Position numbers and translations under genes: made by a program
NCBI GenBank assembly: GCA_035222895.1
Contig: JAVYIG010004982.1
Coordinates: 1-64,000, forward strand
DNA: 64,000 bases
From: Strongylocentrotus droebachiensis
Taxonomy: Eukaryota; Echinodermata; Echinoidea; Camarodonta; Strongylocentrotidae
Direction of reading: 5' to 3'
In this document: one piece after another, positions 21,346 to 33,000 of the stretch
Layout of the letters: every line of letters starts with the position of its first letter
Position numbering within the stretch: the first letter of the stretch is position 1
Notes under the pieces: generated by a model
The model's input: the letters and a program-made list of their open reading frames with translations, nothing else
Databases searched by the model: none
What the model was told of the DNA's origin: nothing

Positions 21346-22157
21346 GGGACTTTTAGATTTGCACGTTTTCAGCTTTGACTGCAACGTGTGACGTAATTTT
21401 AAGGCACTGCGCATGCGTCACGTCGTCTCAGTCGGCGATCGAGAATGCGTCAACCTTGATTTTCCTAAATCTAGTACGATACTAGTATATGCCGCGTGCG
21501 CATAAAATATACAGTTCCTCAGGTAGACAAAGGAACATCCCTTCCCTGCTATTATGTAAAAATGTGTAGAACAAGTGTCACATGCATATTCACCTGTTCT
21601 ACACATTTTTACATAAGAGCAGTGAAGGGATGTTCTACCACAGCAATAGGCCATTTTCGTAATGTAACCAAATTTAATGCATAGGTCTTTGTTAAGTGCC
21701 TCAATACAAACTATTTCATTCACCTGTTAAGAATAATAGTATTTCAATAGACAGAATCCTAACTGCATACATTAGTTGTTGCCACGTTGGACAAACATTA
21801 TGGCTTGACCTACCTAGCAACACTTAATATATGCAGTTGCATTCTGACTATTGAAATACTACTATTCCTATCAGGTGATTGAAATAATTTGTATTGAGGA
21901 ACTTCACAAAGACCTATGCATTAAATTTGGTTACATTAAGAAAATGGCCTATTGTTGAGGGTAGAATGAGGAACTGTATATTTTGTCCTCTTTCTTTGTC
22001 TGTCATGTAATTCATAGTGTTACTTCCTGCATACATGTATATCGTCGAGTGCAATCTAAAAGATTTCTAATTGTAGTCAACATGGGCAGTTGAGTACGTT
22101 GACACGCATGATCAGTCGGCGTACGTCGTGTTCTCGTCCACTCATTCTAAAAGTCCC
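21346..22157. mobile_element. MITE family 9, long copy, TA-flanked and split by another MITE
   Basis: The ends read GGGACTTTTAGA and the complement, with TA at 21,344-21,345 and 22,158-22,159. Inside, AACATCCCTTCCCTGCT...ATGTGTAGAACA (21,534-21,575) pairs with 21,593-21,636 as a hairpin. A family 10 MITE is inserted at 21,649-21,949. Open frames of 62 and 101 codons here are palindrome by-products. Confidence 0.8.
21649..21949. mobile_element. Hairpin MITE family 10, copy 1 (TA-flanked)
   Basis: The 301-bp near-palindrome has ends GGCCATTTTCGTAATGTAAC and complement. TA dinucleotides flank it at 21,647-21,648 and 21,950-21,951, as with Tc1/mariner-type insertion. Copies 2 and 3 lie at 25,600-25,901 and 62,758-63,030. 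The loop holds the TATGGCTTGACCTACCTAGC core shared by the copies. Confidence 0.88.
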
Positions 22158-22490
22158 TATTATAATATACATTTAGCCTGACGGTGGTGAAGTAAGAGAA
22201 AGAACTCAAGAGAAGATGAAAACACAGGCACTGTAAATGTCTGAGATGTCATGGGACATCGTCTGCTTGTGCAAATCATGTCCATACTGTGATCTCACAC
22301 ATCTCAGCAGCGTTCGGAGAGCTCTTCATGTGCTATGCCGGGGCTGTATTTAAGCGTTTTGTAATTTATAATAATCACTACTTCAAATGTTTCCAAGCAT
22401 TGAATTTTGATAACCTTGTCGAATCAAAGTTTCAACTTTGCAATAATGAAAAAAAAGTTAGTTTTTAAAATCAATGAATATCTACTTTAA

Positions 22491-22778
22491 GCAGGGCTCC
22501 CACTTAGCCGAGTTGGAGACTCGAGTTTTGGCGAGCTGGCGCGATCTTATGGCAAGCAGTTTTCATCAAAACATATTTCTTGATATCAAGAATTCAATTC
22601 TTGATATCACGAAATCGAATTCTTGATATCAAGAATTACCATTGCTTTACAACATAAAATTCTTTCTTGATAACAAGAATTGATTTATTGATATCAATTA
22701 ATAATAAAACGGCTTGCCATAAGATCGCGCCAGCTCGCCACAACTCGAGGTTCCAACTCTGCTAAGTGGGAGCCCCGC
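22491..22778. mobile_element. TTAA-flanked MITE with GATATC palindrome loop
   Basis: The ends read GCAGGGCTCCCACTTAGC and GCTAAGTGGGAGCCCCGC, flanked by TTAA (22,487-22,490 and 22,779-22,782). The arms continue through GGCGAGCTGGCGCGATCTTA. The loop consists of repeated TTCTTGATATCAAGAATT palindromes (22,587-22,690). Confidence 0.88.
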
Positions 22779-22780
22779 TT

Positions 22781-22845
22781 AACTTCTTGACTATCCCATT
22801 TGTTAATTCTATAACACACGTTTCAATAGGATAGTCAAGAAGTTA
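22781..22845. repeat. Small hairpin next to the TTAA MITE
   Basis: TAACTTCTTGACTATCC at 22,780-22,796 pairs with GGATAGTCAAGAAGTTA at 22,829-22,845. The loop is about 30 bp. It may be part of the outer element. Confidence 0.75.
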
Positions 22846-22879
22846 GACTTATGACGGTTTGTAGGAACGGGCCCCTGAT

Positions 22880-23845
22880 TATTCAGGCGATAAATTCAGG
22901 CTTCAACTTTACAAGGATCCAGCAGCAATATGCCAATCTTTGTTATCAAATGTATTGTATACGTCTTTGTGAAGTTTTAATGTCTTCTCTTGAAGGCTAT
23001 CTTCTCTTGCGGAAATGTTATATCTCCCTATGGACTGTCTGACCAGAAGGGCGTTCATTGTACTTAAGAATACGATTTCTCACTTGTAAATATGTAATTG
23101 TTATATGATTGAAAATATAATAAACACACAAATATTTAAAAAAAAGTTTAATAAATACAATACAATAAAAAATATTAAAAAAAACAGACGATACGTTATA
23201 TCAACCAATTTTATAATGTAAAGCGAATCGAGAATCAAGTTTTTATTATTATGCGTTATCAGACAAATTCGACGTTATTCTATTCGTCTGTCGCGCGTGC
23301 GCGGTTATGCTGGTAGGCAGTCGTTCTATAGCCTCAAGGGCTCTCGTTATGAATGTTACCTCGAAATCAAATTAATCATTAATCAAAACATAACATGTAT
23401 GCTTCTACCACCGCCCCAAACAATTAAACAATAGATTAATAAATAATGTAGTAAATAAATGTGTAAATATAAATATTTCCTGTGCCCACTTACGTAAGGG
23501 ACATTTGACATCAAAGAACAAGAATACATCTCATTTTTCAGAATACCTACCTTATTCTTTGTGGTGAGGTGTCCTTTATAACCAGCGTTATATCGTTAAC
23601 CGCAGGAGTGCGTTTTGCTAGAAATTCTAATCAAATTTTACACTCACAATTCACAATTTATTCAAATTCTGTGATCAAAATGCAGATGTCATAAACTGGT
23701 TTTTGATAATTATGTCTAGTCCTTGAGCAAGCATTATGTCGGTGTCAGTAGTAACCACAATTGTATATTTGCTTACCGTAATAAGTAAACGTTCACAGAT
23801 ATCCCATTCAAACGTGTGTTTATGTCAATACACGCGTTTCAATGA
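22880..23845. other. No gene recognised; AT-rich DNA
   Basis: AT-rich DNA with A-runs (23,100-23,190) and a slightly GC-richer piece near 23,285-23,345. No coding signal or known repeat was recognised. Confidence 0.5.
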
Positions 23846-24010
23846 GATAATAATAATAATATTCAGTTCTTGTATAGCGCATAATACGTTATGAAATAAC
23901 ATCTCTATGCGCTTCCAAAGAGCTTTTGGAAATGATTACCCTAGCTTTAGGCTATCAGCGCACAGTGCATTTCAAGGAACAGGTGTATGCAAAGTGATTG
24001 TTATCCAAAT
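23846..24010 (-). mobile_element. SINE body fragment with ATT tail, minus orientation
   Basis: On the minus strand it reads toward ATGCGCTATACAAGAACTGA and ends in an (ATT)n tail at 23,848-23,864. The GCGCTATA...(ATT)n ending is shared with the fragment at 24,170-24,375. It lacks a tRNA-like head. Confidence 0.6.
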
Positions 24011-24169
24011 AGACGCCACTGTGCAAAGCAGATGAAATGTTCTGAAGAGCAACGTGAATGACTGGAAACCACTAGTAAAACGGGACTATTGTACATGTTG
24101 TGTGATGTGTGATGCATTTCTATTTTATGTAATGATTACTACCACAAAGTTAACTTTGACATTCACGAA

Positions 24170-24375
24170 GCTTGCCTTCTACTAATCTACATTTGCCACT
24201 CTCCACCCAGGTGTTAAATGGGTAACGGTAAGGAAGGAATTCCTTGAATGCTGTGAGCACCGAAATCGGTAGTCTAGCAGAGCTGGGGTAATATTGGAGC
24301 ACCTTGAGCACCTTGCAGGGTTGATAATTATGTGCGCTATATAAATATCCAATATTATTATTATTATCATTACTT
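24170..24375 (+). mobile_element. SINE body fragment, plus orientation
   Basis: ACATTTGCCACTCTCCACCC, GGTGTTAAATGGGTAACGG, GGAATTCCTTGAATGCTG and TGTGCGCTATATAAATATCC lead into an (ATT)n tail (24,353-24,371). The first three blocks match the body of the complete SINE at 37,190-37,465 (read on its minus strand). It is 5'-truncated. Confidence 0.75.
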
Positions 24376-24644
24376 TCCTGACATAGCATCAAACAAAGTA
24401 AAGTGTTGATTCCGACTACAAAGACGCTTTCATAAAAAACAGGTCAATTTGATTTCTAGTTTGAAAGGATTGAGGTACATGAAGCAAGTGATGCTTAACT
24501 TTGAAATCATTTTTAAACTGTGCATAATATACCACCTAAAGGGCAGTCCAACCCTTGTGATAAGTTCTTTTGAATACAAGCAGAAAAATAAGAAAAACAG
24601 AATGGCGCGCATGTTTGAAATAATTCAATTGGATCAATAACGTG

Positions 24645-24720
24645 GAATAGTGTGTGGAATCATCAATACGATAAGAATTTGAAAGTCTTGGTAAAAGTAA
24701 CAAGCCTTGTACACTAAGGG
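24645..24720. repeat. Fragment of dispersed element family 5
   Basis: It shares GTGTGGAATCATCAA, CGATAAGAA, AGTCTTGGTAAA and TGTACAC, in that order, with 12,870-12,950 and 15,360-15,430. Confidence 0.6.
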
Positions 24721-24761
24721 AAAATGGTTCAAGGAATGGTAGTATAGCTGTTTCACCATTA

Positions 24762-24940
24762 AGGCCCGAATTCACAAAGCAAGGTTTGAGCTCAGACCAA
24801 GGTTTGAGCTCAAACCTCCTTTTGTTTCGCCAAACCTCCTTTTGTTCTTTACAAACCAGGTTTGTAAAAAACGCGTAAAACGCGTTATATGACGTACGAA
24901 AACCAAGGTTTGTCGACACCTTCTTTGTGAATTCGGGCCT
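24762..24940. mobile_element. MITE with AGGCCCGAATTCACAAAG ends
   Basis: The terminal inverted repeats are AGGCCCGAATTCACAAAG at the left and the complement ending at 24,940. The interior repeats AAGGTTTGAGCTC and CAAACCTCCTTTTGTT. It is about 179 bp and non-coding; the target duplication is unclear. Confidence 0.8.
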
Positions 24941-24944
24941 ATAT

Positions 24945-25590
24945 GTTTAGATTTTATTCCAATATAACCCTCGGTGAAAAACTATTTTATTCACCCGTTA
25001 TGTATTTTACAAGGCCATAATCAGACAAGATAACCCAGCTTGTGTGCTTGTTGCTATCCTCGCGCAAGCGCCCTGGCAGCTAGTTAACAGTAACGTTTGA
25101 TTAAGAACCATATTATTTGAATACATGTCTAAAAGAAAACCCCAGAAAGATCTTCTCTACCATTACAGCTTTTTCTCTGTGTTTGGAGCAGCCGGTTAAA
25201 GATGAATTATAAAAACAAACAACAAATCATGAAATGCATGAAATGTTAAATACGTAGGCCTAATGCATTACAGTTATATCATTTTCATTTCAATAATTAC
25301 TCACCTTTCAAAACAATAAAACTATTCCTGTGATATCAAATTACACGTCAACATCTTGAGAAAGTTGGTATGTGTATGGTTCTGTCAATAATTGTGTCCG
25401 AGTACGTCTACTTGTTAGCCGCAAGACAAAAAAATCACTGCATTTTGTTCTTCTCACTCACAGCGCGCATGCACAAAAGTTGTCCCAACGGTTTACGTAA
25501 ACAATAATGATTGTGTGTGTGCTAAAAATTGTATTTATGCGGGTTCTATAAAAGTCGGATAGGCGTTTCGGATGGTTGAGTACTATTGTG
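24945..25590. other. No gene recognised
   Basis: Mixed-composition DNA without recognisable coding or repeat signal. Confidence 0.5.
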
Positions 25591-25599
25591 ATTGTAATA

Positions 25600-25901
25600 G
25601 GCCAGTTTCGTAATGTAACCAAATTTAATACATACGTCTTTGTGGAGTGCCTCAATACAAATTATTTCATTCACCTGATAAGAATAATAGTATTTCAATA
25701 GTCATAATGCAACTGCATATATTAAGTGTTGCTAGGTAGGTCAAGCCATAACGTGTGTCCAACCTGGCAACAACTAATGTATGCAGTTCGGACTCTGTCT
25801 ATTGAAATACTATTATTCTTATCAGGTGAATAAAATAATTTGTATTGAGGCACTTTACAAAGACTTTATGCATTAAATTTGGTTACATTACGAAAGTGGC
25901 C
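25600..25901. mobile_element. Hairpin MITE family 10, copy 2 (TA-flanked)
   Basis: It starts GGCCAGTTTCGTAATGTAAC with the complement at the right end; TA at 25,598-25,599 and 25,902-25,903. It is 302 bp, about the same length as copy 1, and the core CAAGCCATAA is inverted relative to it. Confidence 0.88.
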
Positions 25902-25904
25902 TAT

Positions 25905-26830
25905 TGCGATGTGCTAGGGACTCTAACTAATGGGTTTTTGGTGAGCAACAGTACCCTTGCCGATTATATTGCTCTATAAAACAAATCTGCCACAAATTTT
26001 AGAAATATTTAAGAGAAAGAGATGATACGGTTCTCGCTTGTATTTTATTTTAAACAGAAATTTACTTTTTAGCTATAAAATATACTCATGAAAATAAAGG
26101 GTGAACGTTACATTTTCTAATCTTTAGCAGGTGTCTCATTTAATAATTGTTGTGACAGTTGCACTTGAAATTACTTTATCACCCAAGTCATTTGTTTCTT
26201 GTACTATTGATGCATGACATAAATACACATATATTTGTAATAGCACGTCCTCAGGCAAGGTGCCTAGTATAGCGCCATCTATTGATATTCACTTGATATC
26301 AAACACTCAGAAGGCTACATGGACATGGTTATGTTGAGGTACAAGAATCCCCTTTTTGCCAGAGCATCAAGGAGATTTCAGTCATAAGGTTGTCATTATG
26401 TCAGGCAAAGAGTTTTCACGGAATGAATTGGAACGAAATGATTACTCCAATTAAAGCTATGAATTCCCGTAGAAGCCTTTGTTCAGACTTTTGATTTTTT
26501 ATCGACCTCGCTGCAGCCAAAATAATGAAATATTGCTTCAGACCATGATTTACGTCAATAAACAATTATATATATTTTTTTTTTTTTTGATTTGATTTTA
26601 TTTCTGCATTTTTTCCATATAAAATATAACTGAATAACAAAGAACATATAAATGTAAGGTATAATACAACATAAACAAACAATAATTTCTTTATGTCTAT
26701 AATATATGTACATATAATAACGAAACTTAATATTTCCATAACATATAATCATAAATTTAAAGTATTATCCGAATTTTCTATTGGAAAAGTGCAGGAGACC
26801 GCAATCATAAGCAGAGCTTGACAAGGATGG
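25905..26830. other. No gene recognised; AT-rich DNA
   Basis: It has a poly-T run at 26,576-26,589 and otherwise AT-rich DNA. GATATTCACTTGATATC near 26,284-26,300 is a small inverted repeat. No coding signal was seen. Confidence 0.5.
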
Positions 26831-26834
26831 CGGC

Positions 26835-26835
<1 letters not shown>

Positions 26836-26872
<37 letters not shown>

Positions 26873-27013
26873 AGGTAAACCTTAAAATGAAAAAGTGTTC
26901 AAACGATCCTCGTGTATGAGTTTGTAAGTGTGTTGTGCAAGTGTATATATATATATATTGTATGTGTGTGTGTGTGTGCGTGTGCGTGTGTGCGTGTGTG
27001 TGTGTGCATGTGC
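26836..27013. repeat. Poly-A, TA and TG/CA microsatellites
   Basis: A run of about 33 A ends at 26,867. (TA)n lies at 26,946-26,959 and (TG)n with CG interruptions at 26,963-27,006. Open frames rich in His-Thr or Val-Cys here are artefacts of the repeat. Confidence 0.9.
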
Positions 27014-28630
27014 AAGCGAGCATGCTTGTTTATTTGTGTTTGTAACGAATAGTGGAAGTGCACGTAGCTCTGTGTGGTATAGTGGAGTGGAAACAAATAT
27101 AGCCTTTACAATAAAGGAAACTAAGAATACGAAATAGAAAACAAAATTTGCAAAACTGAGTTGCAATGTGACCAAAATTTGACAAATGCCTACTGCATGT
27201 TGAAATCAGTTATGTAGATACTTCAATATAAGAGTTTTTTTGAAAGATGCTTTAAAAGAATAGAGAGATGAACAATGCCTTATTGAATTTGGTAAGGAGT
27301 TCCAAACATCTGGTCCATGATGTGACCTGCCAGTGTCACAAATAAGGTATCAAAATATGCTTATCTGACCGTAATTAAATACCTAAAAACCTTGAGCTTC
27401 AAGGGGCTCCACCCCCTGGACTACACCAATTTATTTATTTAAAAGAGCACTTTTTTTGGGGGGGGGGATGTAAGAGCACTTTTTTTTTTTTTTTAATTAA
27501 CAAAAAAATTGAGGGGGTTTTCGACCCCCCCCCCCCATGCGTACGCGCCTGATCATTACTATATTATCATTATAATTCTTCTTCTTCTTATCATCTTTGA
27601 CTTTGATCTTTGAGCGCCGATAGACCGGTTTATATTCAAATTGATGATATTTCTTTCGTGGTGACGAATAATTCATTTACATGTTATTAATGAATATAAC
27701 TACAATCCAGTCTGCGTACATTGCGTGCTGCTGTGTCGGGCAAGCCTCGGGCAAGCTTTCAGGTTGTCAAGAATAACCTGTGATTAAAAAGTATGCACAC
27801 ATTTTGTATAAGTTTGTAAGCCGGTCTATTACATTGCCAGATTCTTTGACAAGATTTCATATAGGTTTTTCTTTAATTTTGCGCCCCAATTTAGGAAAAA
27901 GAAATTCCGGATGGAACGATACCACAAAAAATGTGGGTGAGAGTAGTGGGTGTCCAACTTTCCATAATGAAGTAGTTGTAGTTTAGCGTAATGTTAAATG
28001 ATTAATCTATACGTTTTATGATTTTACATCAATAGTGAAAGAGTATTAGTTACTGGATATCACATTCATTCATTCCTCTGAACATTATTTTATTGTTTGC
28101 TCAATATACAATATTTATAAGGCGTATGTTTGAGGTAATTTGTCATTCAAACAATTCAATTCAGTTGATATTTTTTTTAGAAGTCAAAAGGGATATCATA
28201 CATTATTCAAAAAACCTCGTAGAGAGAAAACAACTGAAAATGTCTGAGGAAAAGTTTACAAGATTACACAATTCTGAACAAAATTGAAGCCAGCCAAGCT
28301 ACTTTCATGAGAGGTGGACCAAAAACACCATTTGATAGCTATACCGTTGATGGCGCTATGTATATTCAATCTGTGTAGCATATCGAAGTATATTCTATCT
28401 TGCAAAAAAAAAGAAAATGAAATATAGAAAATAAATTCCATTTAAAATACCCCTTTCCCCTTTGTCATATTGTTTTCCTTCTTTTCCTTGTTCGTCTATT
28501 CGCCCTCAATTAATCTCCTTTTACCTGTCCTTCTTTGTCTCTTAGTTTACTTACTTCTTTTTCGATTCAAGCATATATTATCTGAGTTTCGTTTTGCCCA
28601 GGAGTGTCCTGAAATGACTGTCCTTTAAAG
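27014..28630. other. No gene recognised; includes a short repeat fragment
   Basis: The fragment at 27,505-27,552 (G-run, TTCGACCC, long C-run, ATGCGTACGCGCCTG) matches 7,516-7,570. Poly-T lies at 27,480-27,496. The rest shows no coding or repeat signal that I can name. Confidence 0.45.
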
Positions 28631-28639
28631 AGCCGGCTT

Positions 28640-28644
<5 letters not shown>

Positions 28645-28670
<26 letters not shown>

Positions 28671-28858
28671 ATTCATTATCCCTCCTCCGTCGTTCCCCTG
28701 GCCTGTCTCTCCTTTCATTCTCCCTCCCTCCATCCTCCTTTCCTCTCTCTCTCTCTCCTTTCATTCTCCCTCCCTCCATCCTCCTTTCCTCTCTCTCTCT
28801 CTCCTTTCATTCTCCCTCCCTCCATCCTCCTTTCCTCTCTCTCTCCCTCCTTTCCCCT
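28645..28858. repeat. CT-rich 46-bp minisatellite
   Basis: CCTTTCATTCTCCCTCCCTC occurs at 28,711, 28,757 and 28,803, exactly 46 bp apart. The array is flanked by (CT)n on both sides (28,650-28,670 and 28,835-28,850). Confidence 0.92.
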
Positions 28859-28859
28859 G

Positions 28860-29430
28860 TCAGAGAAACAGAATGGCGACAGTTTGAAATAAATTGGACC
28901 AATAATTAGAAAGATATGAATGTTTGAAATATAACACCACTACAGCTATGCGAATATCTCAATTGCCAATTGGATAACTCTCCCGTTTGTCCTGAACGAA
29001 AATATCATTAATTTCTCTTTTTCTGCTATTAAGTGCCTTCTCCCTTGGGGCAATACTCAATATTTTAAGGATATCATACTCTAATACAGGTCATCTAAAA
29101 ACAAATGACCATCCCCGAGTACTACATTTTGGACAAATTGAAATTGTTGTATTTTTGTGTGTTGGAACTAATAGGAAAATTGTCCGCCACTACATCACAC
29201 AGACATTACCGATTCAGCCAATTTGAAGAGCACATACCTATAGTGATTGCAACTTTCAAAAAATTCCTAGCTCTCTCACTTTTTGTCTGATTTCATTCAA
29301 CCTTTCATACTTTACTTTACTTTACTTTAATACACGATGTGCTTCTCTCATCGTTGTGCTTCTCTGATTTTTCAGCTTTCCTCGAGAGTAGTTTGCTATC
29401 AAGGTTGGATTTTCCTTTAAAAATCACTTG
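28860..29430. other. No gene recognised; short CTTTA repeat
   Basis: A 61-codon open frame (29,105-29,290) has no family resemblance. An ACTTT run lies at 29,308-29,330. Confidence 0.45.
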
Positions 29431-29431
29431 G

Positions 29432-29750
29432 GGTGTTTTACAAAGATCTTACGTTGAACTTATCTCTAAGTTGGACCTTACACTGCTGGTGAGCCATTAG
29501 CATCTTTGAAAATATTTTGAACAAGGTATTCTAAAAGGCATAAAATGTTGATTCAAATCATTCATATTTTTTTTTATTATCAAGGAGATTTCATGATCTT
29601 GATGTGGAATTTATGAAAAGTCTAAAATACTTGAATTTTTGCTTTTGAATATATTTTAGTTTCAGGCTACAAATGGCTCTCCATGATTTTTAAGTCCCAA
29701 CTTAGAGTTAAGTTTGACTTCGGATCTTTGTCAAACACCCCCTGGACTTC
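29432..29750. mobile_element. MITE family 7, copy 2
   Basis: The ends GGGGTGTTTTACAAAGATC and GGATCTTTGTCAAACACCCC match the family at 16,199-16,522, here in inverted orientation. Interior blocks such as AAATGTTGATTCAAATCATT, AAGGAGATTTCATG and GTGGAATTTAT are shared. Confidence 0.85.
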
Positions 29751-30069
29751 GAGTTGGCTTTAACCTAATTGGTATACTACAGCTAGGCCATGGTCGACTC
29801 ACCCTTCATGAGATACGAGTGGAAATAAAATGAGACACAAAGCCAAGATGATTTCATGTTGAGAACTATTTTAATATGACAAAGCCAGAGTGGCCTTTCT
29901 CCTCTTACATAGAAACACATTATGAAATAAAACTTAAAATAGTTACAAAAAAGATAAATAATGAAGAGAGAGAAGAGCAAAAGAAGATCCTTTTTCTTCT
30001 TTCCTGAAACTAATAAAAAGAGAATACATTGTGTTTCTACTAGTTAAACTCCTCTACAGGAACATATAT

Positions 30070-33000
30070 AATTTTTTATTTAGTAACAAGCACTGTACAA
30101 CACAGTCATATAACATGGAGAGAGTTAACAAGGTAAATAGATACAGAATTATTTCATAAATACAATCGTGAAACTGTGCTCCATAACATAGTAATTCACA
30201 AGAACAAGGAACAGTTCGTATTCACAAAAAATTTCAACCCCATTCCTCTGATTTTTCATTCTGTTTTTTTTATACAAAGAAATTTGTGCAATGAAAGTTT
30301 TACACGTGAAAGGAACTTGGAAGAAATGATACAGGATGAACAAAATGGCGGTTTGTGTGTCTCTTTCACAATGTTAGATGAATAATGAGCTGCTACCTTC
30401 AGTTTGGTATACACTCATTACTCTTAGTCCCATGTGTAGCAAGCTATGTTTGTCAGAAGCATCCCCAATGACTATGAAAGCCATTGGTTTGATAATTATC
30501 CAACACATACTTCAAACTGATCGGAAGTTTAAAACATTCTAGTTGGTTGATGAGTTCTTGGAAACATTTCATATCAAATTCGTCCATGGGAACAAAAAAA
30601 AAACACTAATGCAGTGATAAATAGTTCTTCAGTATAAATTCGACCCATTTTTCATTTTCCACCACTTCCCATCACAGGGGCTACCAAAAAAAAGCCACGC
30701 CCTTGCAGACACACAGGAGGGGAATCCCCATTTCTCCATTTTAGGGAAATTCCCCTCCTAGTCAATGACAAAGACAGTGTATATACCATCAAACTCACAT
30801 GGTGTAAGTGCTCTCTCTTTTTTTAAAATTAGATATCGGGGACATCTCAGTGACGCTAAAAAAGTTTTTAATAACTTTAAGGAATGTCAAAATGTAGATT
30901 CAGGGTTTTTAACAACTAATTATAGAGATGGAAAGTGGTGGGAAACAAAAATGAAAAGTTGAATTTCAAACTCTAGTGAATTACTGAAATGTTTCTTCAT
31001 GATCAATGCTCCCATGCACACTCAATCAACCAGTAGTTTTGAATTTCCATCGAGCAAGATGTCGGGTTTCTTCACAAGTAGCTTATTCTCTTGCGAAAGA
31101 GTGTGAATCTAGACAGGCGAACAGTACCACTACTAGTCATCCTGTCATTCAAACATCATACCGATCTTCAAAATGATAGGAAATAATTGAACTAAAAAAG
31201 CAAGACAAACGAGGGGGGTAGACAGACAGCGGAGGAAAGAAAAAAAAACACAAGTGCATAGATTTACCAAGAAGTTGTGTAAATTCCAACATGGAAATAG
31301 TCAACTCACATACAAAAAAAAGTGTTTATTCTTCGAACTCCCACTTGCCACATTATAAAGCACCAATATTAGCCTACAAAATATCTACTCTGTACAGCTG
31401 TCCTCATACCATGGACTACATATAGTGATAATTAGAATTTGGATAATAATATTCATATAATTGAACTCTCTGCAATGAAAGTCTATGCAAAATATCCTAT
31501 TTTTTAATCAATTAGATCGCACTCCAAATGATTGAATGATTATAACCACTTTTCAAAGCCCTTCCCCCGTTTACAATAAAATACGGTGGAAGGGAAAAAA
31601 AGTGAACAAAAAAATACACTAGCACCCCAAGCTTAACTGACTTGAGCGATTGTTTCAAACTGCTACGTGATTAAAATCTTACAGAATAGCCCCGATGGCA
31701 TTTTTGTTTGAATAAGGCAAACTTGTCAGGGCTACTCTCTTTTCTTAATTGCTGTAATATATGAGTTGAAAACTGGACTGCAATCCTATGTTATATACTG
31801 AAACGATTGGAAAACACAATGTTCGTACATGCCCCCTGCGTAATTTTCTTCCCGGTATCCAAGGCTCTTGGTTGAATCAAATCATGCCTTCTATTAATGT
31901 GTACTTCCTTCTTTGTTTTTTAAATATATTTACAAAAACTTTTTTTTTTTAGATAGGCACTGCACTCCACACCTGATACAATGGCTTAAGCAAGAGAAAT
32001 TAAAAAATGCTCTACAGTGGCTGAATACGAGACTAGTACAAGAAGACAATATTCTTTCTTTTTAAATTCCAGGGATGGCTAGGTGCATGCCATATTACGA
32101 GAAAAGAAAAAAAAAATTGAAGATACCATACACCTATTTGAGGTGGTATGAGCGAGTGGTTGAAATGTAGCCCCAGAGTCCTTAAGGCTACTCCTATAGT
32201 AATAATTTGAACAGTCCAAGAGAAGGAGAAAGCAACACACACACACGCAAGCACGCACCCACACCCACATTCATACAAACATTGACACACTAAGAATACA
32301 AGATTGCCAAGAAACTTAGAATGAAAAAAAAATCATTGAATTATCATTTATAGCTCCCTCTATTCCCTTTCTTTAAAACCCAAATCATTTACAAAAATCT
32401 AAAAAATTCCCTAATTAGTTGAGTACCGTATATCATTTTAAACATCATGTTTTGTTAACTCCTTCTCCCCAAAATTTGCTAAAGCATCAAAAACAAAGGT
32501 TTGCAAAGTTGAGCAATTCATAGAGAGGAACAATGTTTTTATTTGGAGCATGATATTTAAAAACAAAAAATAAATCTAAGACATAATATGTAAAAGTGTC
32601 TTATTAATTTCCCCCCTTAATTTGACATAAACTATTTTATTGTTATTATGAATTTTGATGTCACCTCATTCGAACATAAAAGGTTTGTTTTCATTAGCAT
32701 TCAATCGATTAAGCACTGCACCCCCTAAATGTGGATGAAGGCACCACACAAAAACATGACTCTATGGACATCAGATCAGAAAGCATCATTATGTTTTTGA
32801 GAGGACAGCAATAAAAGATCTATTTCCACTAGTGCTTAAACTGATCTGCAAATCAGACATTGAGAGCTACAACGAGAGAATAAAATAGTATCACCTAAAA
32901 CTCTTGCTACTTTGAAACCTCTATTGAGCAACGTACAAAAGATTTCAGACCACGGCAGGAGAATATTAAATCTTCATCAACTTCTTTGATTAAAAAAAAA

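Larger units (their letters stand above)
20719..22876. mobile_element. Outer TIR element holding several nested MITEs
   Basis: The left end GGGGCCCGTTCCTAGAAACC (20,719) and the right end GTAGGAACGGGCCCC (to 22,876) are inverted matches over about 27 bp, extending through CGTCATAA. The 2.16-kb interval contains the 21,346-22,157 element, which itself contains the 21,649-21,949 MITE, then the 22,491-22,778 MITE and a small hairpin at 22,781-22,845. The target duplication is ambiguous (CTG on both sides). Confidence 0.65.

Noticed and set aside
21418-21723. 101-codon open frame on the minus strand
   Set aside because: It crosses the inner hairpin of one MITE and the arm of another.
27780-27986. 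68-codon open frame on the plus strand
   Set aside because: No family resemblance or splice context; length is within chance for AT-rich DNA of this size.
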